Translations under genes and position numbers: made by a program
Notes under the pieces: model-generated
The model's input: only the letters and a program-made list of their open reading frames with translations
What the model was told of the DNA's origin: nothing
Database searches by the model: none
Part shown: positions 39,879-48,691 of the stretch, piece by piece
Numbering within the stretch: the first letter of the stretch is position 1
How the letters are laid out: the number at the start of each line of letters is the position of its first letter
NCBI RefSeq assembly: GCF_026240905.1
Contig: NZ_JAPEVI010000003.1
Span: 1-64,000, forward strand
Length of the DNA: 64,000 nucleotides
DNA from: Roseibium salinum
GTDB taxonomy: Bacteria; Pseudomonadota; Alphaproteobacteria; Rhizobiales; Stappiaceae
Direction: 5' to 3'

Positions 39879-40355
39879 ATGCGAATTGGTGAACTGGCGC
39901 AAAAGTCGGGACTTTCGGCCGACACGCTGCGCTACTACGAGAAAATCGGCCTGATCCCGCGCCCGTTGCGTGACGGCGGCGGGCGGCGGGTCTATGACGC
40001 GGCCGTCCTCAGGTGGATTGAATTCCTGGACCGCCTCAAGGCAACCGGCATGGGCATCAGGGACCGGCTGCGCTATGCGCACCTGCGCTCAAAGGGGAAC
40101 TCCTCCCTGACGGAACGGAGGAAATTGCTGGAAGTGCACCGGGTCAAGGTGGCGGGCGATCTGGCCCGGCTTGCCGAGACGCTGGATGTTCTGGACGAAA
40201 AGATCGATCTCTACAGAAGGATGGAAGCGGGCGAACCCGTCGATCCGGCCCTCGAAAGCTGCGCCCGGACCGAACACGGTGTGCCGCCAAGTTCTGGAAG
40301 TCCAATCCATGAGTACAGCACTGGAGCGCGGACGCGCCCTGACACGGAAGCTTAA
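39879..40355 (+). CDS. MerR-family regulator (NmlR/AdhR-like)
   Basis: A 158-residue regulator with the MerR winged helix at the N-terminus (RIGELAQKSGLSADTLRYYE and KIGLIPRPLRDGGGRRVY), a long dimerisation helix (about 80-120) and a C-terminal tail with one cysteine (ESCARTE). Subfamily members respond to aldehydes or electrophiles through cysteine. The downstream carboxymuconolactone-decarboxylase gene overlaps its end by 47 bases in another frame. This is unusually large for coupled genes, so the true MerR end might be shorter if an indel is present. Confidence 0.88.
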   Translation: MRIGELAQKSGLSADTLRYYEKIGLIPRPLRDGGGRRVYDAAVLRWIEFLDRLKATGMGIRDRLRYAHLRSKGNSSLTERRKLLEVHRVKVAGDLARLAETLDVLDEKIDLYRRMEAGEPVDPALESCARTEHGVPPSSGSPIHEYSTGARTRPDTEA

Positions 40356-40692
40356 TCCCGACCTGGAAACGGTTCTGAGCGAGCGCTATGACGATCTGCT
40401 CCCCGATTTTGCCGAAAGCCTGATCGAGTGGGCCTATGGCCGGCACTACGCCCGGCCGGGGCTGGACCTGAAGACGCGGCAGCTTTGCACCATCGCGGCC
40501 CTGACGGTTCTGGGCGGGCAGACCGGGCCGCAGCTGAAGGTCAATATCGAGCACACGCTTGCCGCCGGGGCGGGCCGGGAAGAGATCATCGAGGCGATCT
40601 GGCAGATGGCGGTCTATGGCGGCCTGCCGGCCGCGATCAACGGGCTGAATGCCGCGCGCGAGGTATTTTCGGCGCTGGATATGGCCGCCTGA
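40309..40692 (+). CDS. Carboxymuconolactone decarboxylase family protein
   Basis: A 127-residue AhpD-like helical protein. The region LDLKTRQLCTIAALTVLGG, followed by HTLAAGAGREEIIEAIWQMAVYGG, is characteristic of the CMD family. The CxxC of AhpD peroxidase-type members is absent; only one Cys (RQLCTIA) is present, so decarboxylase or unknown activity rather than AhpD reductase is likely. TGGAAG precedes the ATG at 40309. It is in one transcript with the MerR gene, as CMD genes are in some AdhR regulons, which suggests a role in aldehyde or electrophile stress. Confidence 0.9.
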   Translation: MSTALERGRALTRKLNPDLETVLSERYDDLLPDFAESLIEWAYGRHYARPGLDLKTRQLCTIAALTVLGGQTGPQLKVNIEHTLAAGAGREEIIEAIWQMAVYGGLPAAINGLNAAREVFSALDMAA

Positions 40693-40699
40693 ACGGGAA

Positions 40700-40738
40700 A
40701 GCCCGATGATGGGGAAGATCCCCGTCATCGGGCTTTTT
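40700..40738 (+). terminator. Terminator after the CMD gene
   Basis: A 15-bp stem (AGCCCGATGATGGGG paired with one wobble) and 6-T run follow the CMD stop codon. It lies between convergent genes. Confidence 0.9.
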
Positions 40739-40754
40739 TCAACACCGGTGCCGG

Positions 40755-43289
40755 TCAGGCGGCGGCGACATCCTGCAGGAAGCGGTCGATCCGCGTTGTG
40801 ACATCGGAGAGTTGCCGGGTGGCGGCATCGGTAATGTCTTCGAGTTCCCTGGCCGACTGGCTGGTCTCGCTGGAGCCTCTGGAGAGATCGCCGATGTTTT
40901 CCGTCACACTGGCCGTCTGGCCGGCCGCCTGCGATACGCCGAGCGAAATCTCGGAGGTGGCCGCCGTTTGCTGATCCACCGAGGCGGCCATGGAGGCGGC
41001 GGTCTCGTTGACGGCTTCCATCATTTCCATGATGGCGCTGATCGCGTTGACGGCGCCGTTGGTCGCGTTCTGGATCTCGGAAACCTGGCTGGAGATTTCC
41101 TCGGTCGCCTTGGCCGTCTGGCCGGCGAGCGATTTGACTTCGCCGGCGACAACCGCAAAGCCCTTGCCCGCCTCGCCGGCCCGGGCCGCTTCGATGGTGG
41201 CATTGAGGGCGAGCAGGTTGGTCTGTTCGGCAATGTCCTGGATCAACTGGACGACCGCACCGATGCGCTCGGCCGCGGCGGACAGGCCCTTGATCTGATC
41301 GTTTGAGGTGCGTGTCGCATCCGCGGCCTCCTCAACCCGGGTCAGCGTGTCGTTCACCTGCCGGCCGACCTCCCGCACGGAAGCGGAAAGCTCTTCGGTC
41401 GCCGCGGCGATGGTCTGGACGTTCTGGCTGGCATGCCCGGAGGCGGTGCTGACGTCCTCGCTCTTGCCCGTCGTCGTCCTGGCGATCTGCGACAGTTGTT
41501 CGGCGGTCCGGTCAAGCTGCTGCATGTTGCCGGTGACGCTGGAAAGGGCGGTTTCGATATCCTCGCGGAATTCGGCGACAAGCGCGTCGACCTGCTGCTG
41601 CCGCCGGCGGACCTGTTCCTCGCCCGCCCGCGTCTCTTCCTCGAGGCGCAGGCGTTCGCGTTCGCGGTCGCAGAAAGTCGCCACCGCCTTCGCCATTTGA
41701 CCAAGCTCGTCCTTGCGCCGCGCGGCGGGGAGGGAGAGATCGGTGTCGCCATCCTTCAACTTGAGCATGGCGTCGGTCAGGTCCTTGATCGGGCGGATGA
41801 TCGCGCCGGAGAGCAGCACCACGAAGGCGATGCCCAGAAGAAGGGCGAGACCGAAGGTGACGACGATCTGCGTCTGAGCCGCTTCGCCGCTGAGGACAGC
41901 CGTTTCACCCGAAGTCGCGCTGATGGTTTCGGCCTCCTCCGTCAATGCTTCGGCGGCAAGCGCGAAGGCGGTCTCGCTGGCACGCAGCTCCGCCGTCGTG
42001 GAGACGACATCCGCAAATGTGGTGTCCAGCTTCGGCAAGGCGTCATGGCCTGCGGAGACGAGGGTCTTCAGCGGTCCGTTCAGAAGGTCCGCCAGCGCCT
42101 TGTCGGACGTATATTTGGCGGCCGATACCCTGATCTTGTCGAGATCGGCGAGCTGCGCCTGTGCTTCCGACAGATACACCTGGAACGTCGCTGCAGCCTT
42201 TTCGGAGGTCGTGTTCAGGTAGTCGGAATAGGCGCTGCGCACGCCCAGAACGCTTCGCGCGACGCTTTGCGTGTAGTTGGACAGAAGCGCGATGTCGGTG
42301 GTGGCCTGATCGAAGCTTCGCAGCTCGTCCTGCAACTCCACAATCGGGGCTTCAGCGGCATTCACGATGGTGCTTGCAAGACCGGTCAGTTCCTGAACGG
42401 CGGGCTGGAAAAGGGTTTCCCAGGCCTTGCCGGTGTCATCCGGGGTACCGGACTTCAGGTGGGCCTTGATGAGTTTCTCGAAGGCCTTGGAGGCCTTGCC
42501 CAGATCCTTGACACCGTCCTTGATCGTGTCGTTCTTGACCGCGCGCCGGACGGCTTTCGCATCCTTGTCCAGCGCGTCGATCCTCTTGCTCAGCTTCTCT
42601 GCCTGTGCCTCGTCCGGCTTGGCGGCAAATGCTTGGGCTTCCTGATCCAGGACGGTCGCCGCGATATGCATGTTGCTGAGCCGCGGAGCGACCTTGGAAA
42701 GCTCGTTCATCTTGCCTTCATTGGTCATCGCAATCGCGGAGCGGTAGGCGGTAAGGGCCTTGTAGTCCTGGAACGCCTTGTTGGTCGTGTCGACAAGGCC
42801 CGCCGTGAGTTCGTCAAGGCCGGCAACCGCGCCGTCACGGTCGCGGCGATGCTGCACGAGAGTGGCAAAACTGGTGTCGAGATCGGCAACGATGGCGGCC
42901 AGGGGCCCGCCGGTCTCGTGCCGTTCTTTTGCAAGGCGGCGTGTTCCCTCAGAAATCGATGCAATCTCCGCACGAACGGCGTCGGCCGCGTCGCCCGTAG
43001 CATCGCGGCTGAAGGTCTGCGCGTCGGTCAGAAGCTCCGGAATGTTGCCGAGAAGCTCATTCGCGGCTTTGGCGATCGTGACCGAGTCCTGCACTTTGGA
43101 AGCGGCCGTCAATCCGCTGGCGCCGACACCGGCAGCGCAGAGCAGCATTGCGCCGAAGCCGATGCGCAACTGGGTCTTGACCGGCCAGTCGAAGAAAAAT
43201 CGCTGGCGTGAAGCCTCGCTCCTGCGGGCGGCTTCCGGTCCTGGGTTTGCAGTTGCTCGTTTTCCGAGAGGAAGTTTTGGAAACTTCAT
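40755..43289 (-). CDS. Methyl-accepting chemotaxis protein
   Basis: An inner-membrane chemoreceptor of 844 residues. After a basic cytoplasmic start comes TM1 (about 45-65), a large helical periplasmic sensor domain of about 400 residues, TM2 (about 480-500), a HAMP domain ([20 protein letters not shown]) and the cytoplasmic signalling bundle with the hairpin tip [20 protein letters not shown]. The sensor is all helical and long, like helical-bimodular domains, but the ligand cannot be read. No cheA or cheW is nearby. GGAGAAGG lies upstream of the ATG at 43289. A terminator lies beyond the 3' end, shared with the CMD gene. Confidence 0.93.
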   Translation of the reverse strand: MKFPKLPLGKRATANPGPEAARRSEASRQRFFFDWPVKTQLRIGFGAMLLCAAGVGASGLTAASKVQDSVTIAKAANELLGNIPELLTDAQTFSRDATGDAADAVRAEIASISEGTRRLAKERHETGGPLAAIVADLDTSFATLVQHRRDRDGAVAGLDELTAGLVDTTNKAFQDYKALTAYRSAIAMTNEGKMNELSKVAPRLSNMHIAATVLDQEAQAFAAKPDEAQAEKLSKRIDALDKDAKAVRRAVKNDTIKDGVKDLGKASKAFEKLIKAHLKSGTPDDTGKAWETLFQPAVQELTGLASTIVNAAEAPIVELQDELRSFDQATTDIALLSNYTQSVARSVLGVRSAYSDYLNTTSEKAAATFQVYLSEAQAQLADLDKIRVSAAKYTSDKALADLLNGPLKTLVSAGHDALPKLDTTFADVVSTTAELRASETAFALAAEALTEEAETISATSGETAVLSGEAAQTQIVVTFGLALLLGIAFVVLLSGAIIRPIKDLTDAMLKLKDGDTDLSLPAARRKDELGQMAKAVATFCDRERERLRLEEETRAGEEQVRRRQQQVDALVAEFREDIETALSSVTGNMQQLDRTAEQLSQIARTTTGKSEDVSTASGHASQNVQTIAAATEELSASVREVGRQVNDTLTRVEEAADATRTSNDQIKGLSAAAERIGAVVQLIQDIAEQTNLLALNATIEAARAGEAGKGFAVVAGEVKSLAGQTAKATEEISSQVSEIQNATNGAVNAISAIMEMMEAVNETAASMAASVDQQTAATSEISLGVSQAAGQTASVTENIGDLSRGSSETSQSARELEDITDAATRQLSDVTTRIDRFLQDVAAA

Positions 43290-43509
43290 CTTTTGCCTTC
43301 TCCGGACGTTGTTCTTCCGCAGGCATGATGACGTCGAAGGCTTAAGAACTCCCAAAGGAAAGCATCAAAGGTTGCACGGGGTGCCAAGAAAAACGGCCAG
43401 ATATTGTGCGGTTTCCGAGAAATCCTGTGCGGCAAGCCGAAATATTGGGCATACGCTTGAGTGGCGCCATTCCGATGAGCAGATTCACCTGCCCGGATAC
43501 ATGCCGCCG

Positions 43510-44259
43510 TTACTGCGTGAGGTGCATGGGATTTCTCTCCGGCGTCCTGCCTGCCACGGTGGACAAATGGCTGTCGAGCGCGGACTGGAGGCGGCCGGTT
43601 ACGGACTTGTCGGTGGCCGGATTGCAGGCAAGGGAGAGGTCGATTTCTCGGATCGTGTAGACGTTTTCGATCTCGACGCCCTCCTGCTTCGCCACATAGG
43701 GGGCGGACAGCAGTCCGCCCAGCCACAAGCGGGTGTTGCCGGACTTGAGCACTTTCAGGTTCAGGTCATCATCGTCCACCAGCACGAGTGCGGGATGACC
43801 GGCATTCTGCACTTCCTGCGTGCTGGTCCAGCCGCCCACTGCACCGGTGGGAAACCTGAAGCTGTCTTGCATCGACGAGATGGAAATATTGCTTTCCTTC
43901 AGGGCGAAAAACGCAAAGCCGTCGATCTGCAGGGGTCCGACCCAGGTGAAGTCCGGCTCGCGGGCCGTCGTGCGCCACAGCGCCATGAAGCAGCTGCCGG
44001 CATGGCTGCGCACGTTCATGAGGCCACGCCTGAACGGCCACAGGCGCAGTTCGATCGAGATACCGGCATCTTCCGCAAGTTTCCGGACCAGATCGGTGAC
44101 ACGGCCCGAAATCCGGCCGCTGTCGTCGAGATGATAGAAGGGCTTGTAGTTTTCCGTGTAGATAACGAGTTCCGGTTGTGCCGCCCTTGCCGGGGCTAGG
44201 AAAAGGACGCCTGAGCAGAACAGCGCTCCTGTCAAAACTACGTATTTGAGAATGCGCAT
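43510..44259 (-). CDS. Periplasmic binding protein, family 3-like
   Basis: A 249-residue exported protein with a signal peptide (RILKYVVLTGALFCSGVLFL, ending PARA). The mature domain has the PBP type II pattern: ELVIYTENYKPFYHLDDSGR, GRVTDLVRKLAEDAGISIE and a two-lobed layout, as in polar amino-acid binding proteins or signalling modules derived from them. No transporter permeases follow, so it could act as a sensor partner of the divergent region's MCP neighbour, which is speculation. The longer open frame upstream runs into a mobile element, and the ATG at 44259 starts the signal peptide. Confidence 0.75.
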   Translation of the reverse strand: MRILKYVVLTGALFCSGVLFLAPARAAQPELVIYTENYKPFYHLDDSGRISGRVTDLVRKLAEDAGISIELRLWPFRRGLMNVRSHAGSCFMALWRTTAREPDFTWVGPLQIDGFAFFALKESNISISSMQDSFRFPTGAVGGWTSTQEVQNAGHPALVLVDDDDLNLKVLKSGNTRLWLGGLLSAPYVAKQEGVEIENVYTIREIDLSLACNPATDKSVTGRLQSALDSHLSTVAGRTPERNPMHLTQ

Positions 44260-44592
44260 GAAAGTTCTGTTCGCCTTTCTTCGACGTTGCTTCGTCCGGA
44301 ATCTTCTCTTCTTCTTGGAGACCGTAGGGTACGGACCCATAAAATTTAGTGCACTGGTCGCTCTGGGGCGGACCGTATTCAAGGCGCGAAGGCGCAGGAA
44401 ACCCGGCCGGTATTCAAGACTTCGCAACGCAGGAGACGGTCCGTCCCAGAGCGATCCGAAGGACGGCAAAACGGCTGTGAGCGGCAGCGTCAAAGCCCTT
44501 GGCCGATGCACAAGCATCGACCTGCGGACTTTTCCTCCCCGCTCCTTGCCGTTTTGACGCCAGTGCATTCAATTTTATTGGCCCGTACCCTA
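44260..44592. other. Gap occupied by a MITE-like element
   Basis: Apart from about 65 bases preceding the binding-protein gene, which should hold its promoter, this gap is filled by the inverted-repeat element at 44327-44590. No gene is visible. Confidence 0.7.
44327..44590. mobile_element. MITE-like element, 264 bp
   Basis: Terminal inverted repeats of about 31 bp, GGGTACGGACCCATAAAATT at the left and the complement of GGGTACGGGCCAATAAAATT at the right, enclose non-coding DNA. TA flanks both ends (44325-44326 and 44591-44592), like a TA target duplication. Internal arms also pair (GGTCGCTCTGGGGCGGACCG near 44355 with its near complement near 44437), so the RNA would fold strongly. A partial copy of the left part occurs at 25423. 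No transposase inside; the mobilising element is unknown. Confidence 0.6.
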
Positions 44593-45434
44593 GGGTCTGT
44601 GGACATTTAGCGCAATGCGATGATTGTTGCTGCCAGGTTCCATGAGGCTTGATAGCTGGCATCGGTCTTGTCGTATCTTGTATTGATCCCTCTGAACTCT
44701 TTGATTTTGCTGAAATAGTTTTCGATCAGATGACGCCACTTGTAGGTTTCTTCATCGTGGGGGATGTGGACGCGACGATTTGTTTTTGCCGGAATGATGG
44801 CTTGTGCTTCGCGAGTATCGAGGTTTTCACGCAAAGAATTGGCATCGAATGCTTTGTCGGCAAGCATGGCGCCAAAATCCAAACTGTCGATCAGGTCTGG
44901 CACACCAACGATTTCACTGCGCTGGCCGGGCAGCAGCTTGAAGCGCACCAGATTGCCTAACGCATCGGTGAGGGCCAGAACCTTGGTGGTTAATCCGCCT
45001 TTCGAGCGCCCGATGGCCTGATTGAGAGTCCCCCTTTTGCGCCACTCGCTTTCTGATGGACGCTGATGATCGTGCCATCGACAAGAACATATTCAAAGTC
45101 GGGATCGCCCGATACAGCTTCGAAAAGTCGCTGAAATACACCGCGTTGGGCCCATCGGCGGAAACGCCGAAACACACTGTTCCATTCGCCAAACCCAGGT
45201 GGGAGATCTCGCCACGGGCCACCAACGCGCACCTTCCAGAGCACTGCTTCCAGAAACAATCGGTTGTCCCTTGCTGTCCGGCCTCGATCCCGGATACTGC
45301 CGGGCAGCAACGGTTCTATGATCGCCCAGCTCCGATCCGAGATGACAAAACGTTCGCTGCGCATGAGAGCCTCCTCAAAAGGAAGCTTGAATCACAAAAA
45401 TGACGATCTGGGAATCCTATATGTCCACAGACCC
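44593..45434. mobile_element. Insertion sequence, IS5 family (IS427-like)
   Basis: An 842-bp element. The ends GGGTCTGTGGACAT and ATGTCCACAGACCC are inverted repeats of 14 bases. TA at 44591-44592 and 45435-45436 is the duplicated target. It contains one transposase on the minus strand in two overlapping phases. The same TA flanks the adjoining MITE-like element, so the IS inserted at its edge or vice versa. The element looks intact. Confidence 0.9.
44607..45364 (-). CDS. IS5-family transposase, two frames joined by -1 frameshift
   Basis: The first frame (45364 to 44990, 124 residues) starts RSERFVISDRSWAIIEPLLP and contains the first catalytic Asp in YVLVDGTIISVHQ. The second frame (to 44607) contains the second Asp (GAMLADKAFDANSLR) and the Glu (WRHLIENYFSKIKEFRG) of the DDE site. 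They overlap around a run AAAAGGGGG (45038 to 45030), where a -1 slip would join KASGAKGG to the second frame (NQAIGRSKGGLTTK). This two-frame design is normal for the IS427 group. No separate function is expected for the parts. Confidence 0.9.
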
Positions 45435-45482
45435 TAGAGCCCGTGTGTTTAAGAAAGGTATCTTGTTTGGCGTAAAATCTAT

Positions 45483-45775
45483 TCAGCCTCCCGGCCGGTC
45501 GGAGTGACCGAGATCCCTGTCCGGCCAGAGCAGATCGCGCAGACGCTGTTTCAGGACCTTGGCTTCGGGAAAGCCGCCGTCCGTCTTGCGGTCCCAGACC
45601 GGCTGACCGTCGCAGGTGATGGTAAAGATGCCGCCCGTCCCCGGAACCAGCGTGACTGCGCCGGTTTCTTGCGAAAAACTGGACAGGATTTCCTGGGCCA
45701 TCCATGCCGAGCGCAGCAGCCAATTGCATTGGCGGCAATAGGTGATGATGATATGGGGGTGGGAACGCTCGTCAT
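45483..45775 (-). pseudogene. SelW/SelT/SelH-family (Rdx) protein, frameshifted
   Basis: These small thioredoxin-like proteins have a C-x-x-C redox motif; here it is TYCRQCNWLLR followed by MAQEILSSF, GAVTLVPGTGGIFTI and GGFPEAKVLKQRLRD. The ATG at 45775 with GAGGAG before it reads MTSVPTPISS and then leaves the good frame. In the correct frame no start codon exists between an upstream stop and the CxxC. One extra C in the C5 run near 45756 would join ATG, a short leader and HIIITYCRQC. So the real protein is about 96 residues and this is a homopolymer error or a pseudogene. It is divergent from the phosphotransferase gene, overlapping by about two bases. Confidence 0.8.
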
Positions 45776-46715
45776 GCCGCCTGGCTCCTCATTTCAAACT
45801 CCTGCGCTTGTGCCACAATCACCCGACCCTTTTCCAGACGACTTGCCGATCCGCATTCGCGAAGCCTTCCGGGACCATCCGGACCTGCGGGCAATCTGCG
45901 GCCCGCCGCGGCACGCGGTTCCGCAGGCGGGCCTGACAAATCAGGTCTACCGGCTGGAAGCCGGAAACGGCGACTATTATCTGCGCCTGCCGCGCGCACA
46001 AACCGCCGACAGCATCGACCGGCAAGCCGAAGCGCGGAACCTTGCCCTGGCAGCGGCTCTCGGTCTGGCGCTGCCACCGGTCTACATTGACCGCGAGACT
46101 GGTATCCTTGTCACCCGGGCGGTGGAGGTGCTGGCCGAGACACCTGCCGATCTGCCGCAGCAACTTGGTACTCTCCTGGGAAGACTTCATTCCTCGGGCG
46201 CCGCGTTTGCCGGCGAGCTTCATGCGGACAAGGTCTTCCGTGCTGAGCGGGAGGGTCTGGATCAGCTGTACCGGGATGAGATCGATCTTCTCGAACAGGT
46301 CTTTCGGTGGAGCGCGAGCGGCGCGAACAGCGGTTCCGCCGAGCGGCTCGTGCCGAGCCATGGCGATCTCTCGCCGGGGAACTGTCTTGCCGTACCCGGC
46401 GGAATCCGGCTGATCGACTGGGAATATTCGGCCATGGCGGAACCCGCCTGGGACCTGGCCTATGCCGTTCTCGAACATGGTTTCTCAAAGGCGCAGGAGC
46501 GAGCCTTCCTCGGCGCCTATCGCCGCGCCACCCCGGCGGCAGCTTCGCTATGCCCCCCGCCTGATCGGCTCGAAGCCATGAAGGCCAAATGCGATGCCGT
46601 GTCGGCGCTCTGGGCCTTCGCGCAGGCGGCAAGGGGGAGGGATGCGGACCTGTTCCTGTCCTTCGCGCAGGGGCGCCGCGATCGGGCCCTTGCGCGGATC
46701 AAGGCGGTCAATTGA
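45774..46715 (+). CDS. Phosphotransferase of the aminoglycoside/choline kinase fold
   Basis: A 313-residue kinase-like protein. The nucleotide-binding start NQVYRLEAGNGDYYLRL, Brenner's motif SHGDLSPGNCLAV with catalytic Asp, and the metal-binding LIDWEYSAMAEPAWDLAY are clear. The same fold covers choline/ethanolamine kinases, thiamine kinase and aminoglycoside kinases; the last motif's YSAMAEPAWDLA resembles the choline/thiamine branch. The substrate is uncertain. The start is not sharply defined: the in-frame ATG at 45753 is a possible alternative to 45774. It converges on the DUF1624 gene with an 8-base overlap. Confidence 0.85.
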   Translation: MPPGSSFQTPALVPQSPDPFPDDLPIRIREAFRDHPDLRAICGPPRHAVPQAGLTNQVYRLEAGNGDYYLRLPRAQTADSIDRQAEARNLALAAALGLALPPVYIDRETGILVTRAVEVLAETPADLPQQLGTLLGRLHSSGAAFAGELHADKVFRAEREGLDQLYRDEIDLLEQVFRWSASGANSGSAERLVPSHGDLSPGNCLAVPGGIRLIDWEYSAMAEPAWDLAYAVLEHGFSKAQERAFLGAYRRATPAAASLCPPPDRLEAMKAKCDAVSALWAFAQAARGRDADLFLSFAQGRRDRALARIKAVN

Positions 46716-47685
46716 CGGTGCCGGGCCTCGTCTCGGGGTCCGCCAGGCACTGAGTATAGGCTGTGCGCATGCGGCTGAGCAGGGCCTGGTTCTCGGGCTC
46801 CTCGTTGAGCGAGGTCCACAGGTCGTCGGCCTTGAGTTGGGCGAGGGTGCAGGTGCAGGCGGCTTCACAGATATCCGGTGAGCCAAGACTGTCCTGGCAC
46901 GCGACCTTGCAATTGCGGAAAAAGGCGCGCTCGGCCCGGTCCAACTCCGGCGTTACCAGCGTTGCCGACCAGACAAGTCCGTAAAGCACCGGCTGGTGCA
47001 GCAGATAGATCGACAGGGAATGGCGCCCGACCAGTCTGGTGAAGCGGCCGAACGGGTCGCTCAGCTGGAAGACCGACAGCCTTTGCCAGATGCCTGAGGT
47101 TCGAAACAGCTTTGACACGGCAAGACCGGCAAGCGTAACCCCGGCCCAAGGGGTGAGCGGCACGTAATCGACGCTGCCGTAGTCGGGGGTGCCAAGGCCC
47201 GTCCAGAGCCAGAGCTGGCCGTTGAAAACGAAGGAACGCGCCCAGAGCGGCAGGGTGAGGACGAAGGCCGCCGCCGCCGCGGCGATCCAGGCCTGTGCAC
47301 GGACGAAGGGCAGGGCAACCAGGCTGGAGGCGGCGATGGAATGCAGGATGCCGAAGCGGACGAAACTGTCGCCGAACGTGAAATAGGTGGCGAGAGAAAC
47401 GGCTCCGGCCGCGGCAACGATGATCGCCAGCCGGCGCAGGAAGGCTTTCCAGCGGATGCCCTTGTGGTGGGCCAGGTCCAGGCTGATGCCCGCAAGGAAA
47501 AGGAAGCTGCCGGCAATTGCGGCAGCGAATGTGCGCCAGCCGATGCCCTGCGCCACCTGCCAGTCGACAAAGCCGAACCAGGAGAGGTCCCATGACAGGT
47601 GATAGACGGCCATGGTCACGACGGCGAAGCCGCGGGCGAAGTCAAGCACGGCCAAACGTGCTGACGGCATTGCATCAATTCTCAT
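46708..47685 (-). CDS. DUF1624 membrane protein with cysteine-rich tail
   Basis: A 325-residue inner-membrane protein with about eight helices. The signature ARLAVLDFARGFAVVTMAVYH and ISLYLLHQP-type segments belong to the DUF1624 / heparan-alpha-glucosaminide acetyltransferase-like group, which may transfer acyl groups across the membrane. After the last helix the tail contains six cysteines within about 23 residues (FRNCKVAC, then ICEAACTC), and acidic residues follow. This tail could bind metal or form disulfides. The gene overlaps the phosphotransferase stop by 8 bases. No operon partners are evident. Confidence 0.88.
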   Translation of the reverse strand: MRIDAMPSARLAVLDFARGFAVVTMAVYHLSWDLSWFGFVDWQVAQGIGWRTFAAAIAGSFLFLAGISLDLAHHKGIRWKAFLRRLAIIVAAAGAVSLATYFTFGDSFVRFGILHSIAASSLVALPFVRAQAWIAAAAAAFVLTLPLWARSFVFNGQLWLWTGLGTPDYGSVDYVPLTPWAGVTLAGLAVSKLFRTSGIWQRLSVFQLSDPFGRFTRLVGRHSLSIYLLHQPVLYGLVWSATLVTPELDRAERAFFRNCKVACQDSLGSPDICEAACTCTLAQLKADDLWTSLNEEPENQALLSRMRTAYTQCLADPETRPGTVN

Positions 47686-47851
47686 GGACGTCGTTCCGTT
47701 TCCTGACCGTTATCCCATCGGCGCGCGGCGCCGAACGATCGGACATCCCGGCCGGATGGGTCAATAGTCAATGAGAATTGATTTGAATGGCTTTTTTGCG
47801 CCGGGGCGGATGAGAACCGGCCGGCCCCGGCGGAAGGATAGGGTGCGGACC

Positions 47852-47977
47852 CTAGTTGCTGAAGGCGACAACCAGTGTGGTGATCAGTGCCGTGGCGGCG
47901 ACCATGATGCCGACGAATGGCCATGGGGATGGCCGGTGGACGGAAAACACATCGCGGTTCGCCGGGTCTTGCAGCAT
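47852..47977 (-). CDS. Candidate 41-residue membrane protein
   Basis: ATG to TAG encodes 41 residues: a hydrophilic start (LQDPANRDVFSVHRPSPWPF) and one hydrophobic helix (VGIMVAATALITTLVVAF) ending SN. GGAG lies 8 bases before the ATG. Composition is in line with the chromosome. The polarity suggests a single-pass protein with N-in orientation being less certain. No family known to me, and small size makes coding status uncertain. Confidence 0.5.
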   Translation of the reverse strand: MLQDPANRDVFSVHRPSPWPFVGIMVAATALITTLVVAFSN

Positions 47978-48280
47978 GCCCTAATCTCCATAGGTCCCAC
48001 CATCATTTGGCAAAGAGTGCTGCAACCAGGGTGTAACGAAAAGATGGTAAATCAATTCTTAACCCGTTTTCCCAAGAAAATCATCAAGTTGTGGAGTAGC
48101 CGGTGAAGTCGCCCATAGGGTATTGACGGGCCGAACCTGTTGGAACTTTAGGTAAAAAAGCTGTGGGGGCGGAGTATCTCGCCCTTTAATTGCACCGCGC
48201 CGGCTTCCACCGGGCGCGCCGGCGGCTCGCTGGAAAACGCCGGTTTCGTCCGGTTGGCACTGGCAAAGCGATGAAATGCT
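47978..48280. other. Gap without a supported gene
   Basis: About 300 bases upstream of the small membrane ORF and downstream of the DUF3775 gene. It contains an AT-richer stretch at 48040-48090 and a GC-rich inverted stretch near 48196-48225 that may terminate DUF3775 transcription. No open frame with a site is seen. Confidence 0.5.
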
Positions 48281-48691
48281 CTACAGATCCAGCGCGTCGA
48301 GGCCCGCTTCCAGATGATCCGGCAGCAGCGGCATGCCGAGCAGGTATTTGGCTGTGGAGCCGACCGCCCGTTCACGGGCTTCGTCGACGGCCTGCTCGAA
48401 ATCCTCGGGGTCGAAATCGCCTCTGCCGATCCACGTCACCGCGACCAGTTCAGCCGCCTCGTCCACGTTGAGATCCTCTATCAATTCGCGCAGCTCTTCG
48501 TCGGACAGGTCGTCGTTTTCCTCTTCGGCAAGGCCGCCGTGATTGTGGCTCTGCTCCAGCGCATCGGCATCGAATTCCACGTCGCCTTCGTGGCCGTCTT
48601 CAAACGCATCCTGAAGGGAGGACGCGACCGAGCGGGCTTTCTGCGCCAGCAGGCGGATCGTGTCTGCCGATAGTGTGAGGTTGACGTCCAT
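48281..48691 (-). CDS. DUF3775 protein
   Basis: A 136-residue acidic cytoplasmic protein of a family common in alphaproteobacteria. The start VNLTLSADTIRLLAQKARSV and the end with LVAVTWIGRGDFDPEDFEQ and YLLGMPLLPDHLEAGLDAL are the conserved parts, joined by an acidic low-complexity middle. Function unknown. GGAGG lies 5 bases before the ATG at 48691; a longer frame reaches 48784 but without a site. It is monocistronic. Confidence 0.8.
   Translation of the reverse strand: MDVNLTLSADTIRLLAQKARSVASSLQDAFEDGHEGDVEFDADALEQSHNHGGLAEEENDDLSDEELRELIEDLNVDEAAELVAVTWIGRGDFDPEDFEQAVDEARERAVGSTAKYLLGMPLLPDHLEAGLDALDL

Noticed and set aside
41433..43211. 592-codon plus-strand frame opposite the chemoreceptor
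   Set aside because: It is a shadow; the minus strand shows the HAMP and signalling hairpin.
44260..44592. Possible small RNA gene
   Set aside because: Terminal inverted repeats with TA flanks fit a non-autonomous element better, though its transcript would fold.
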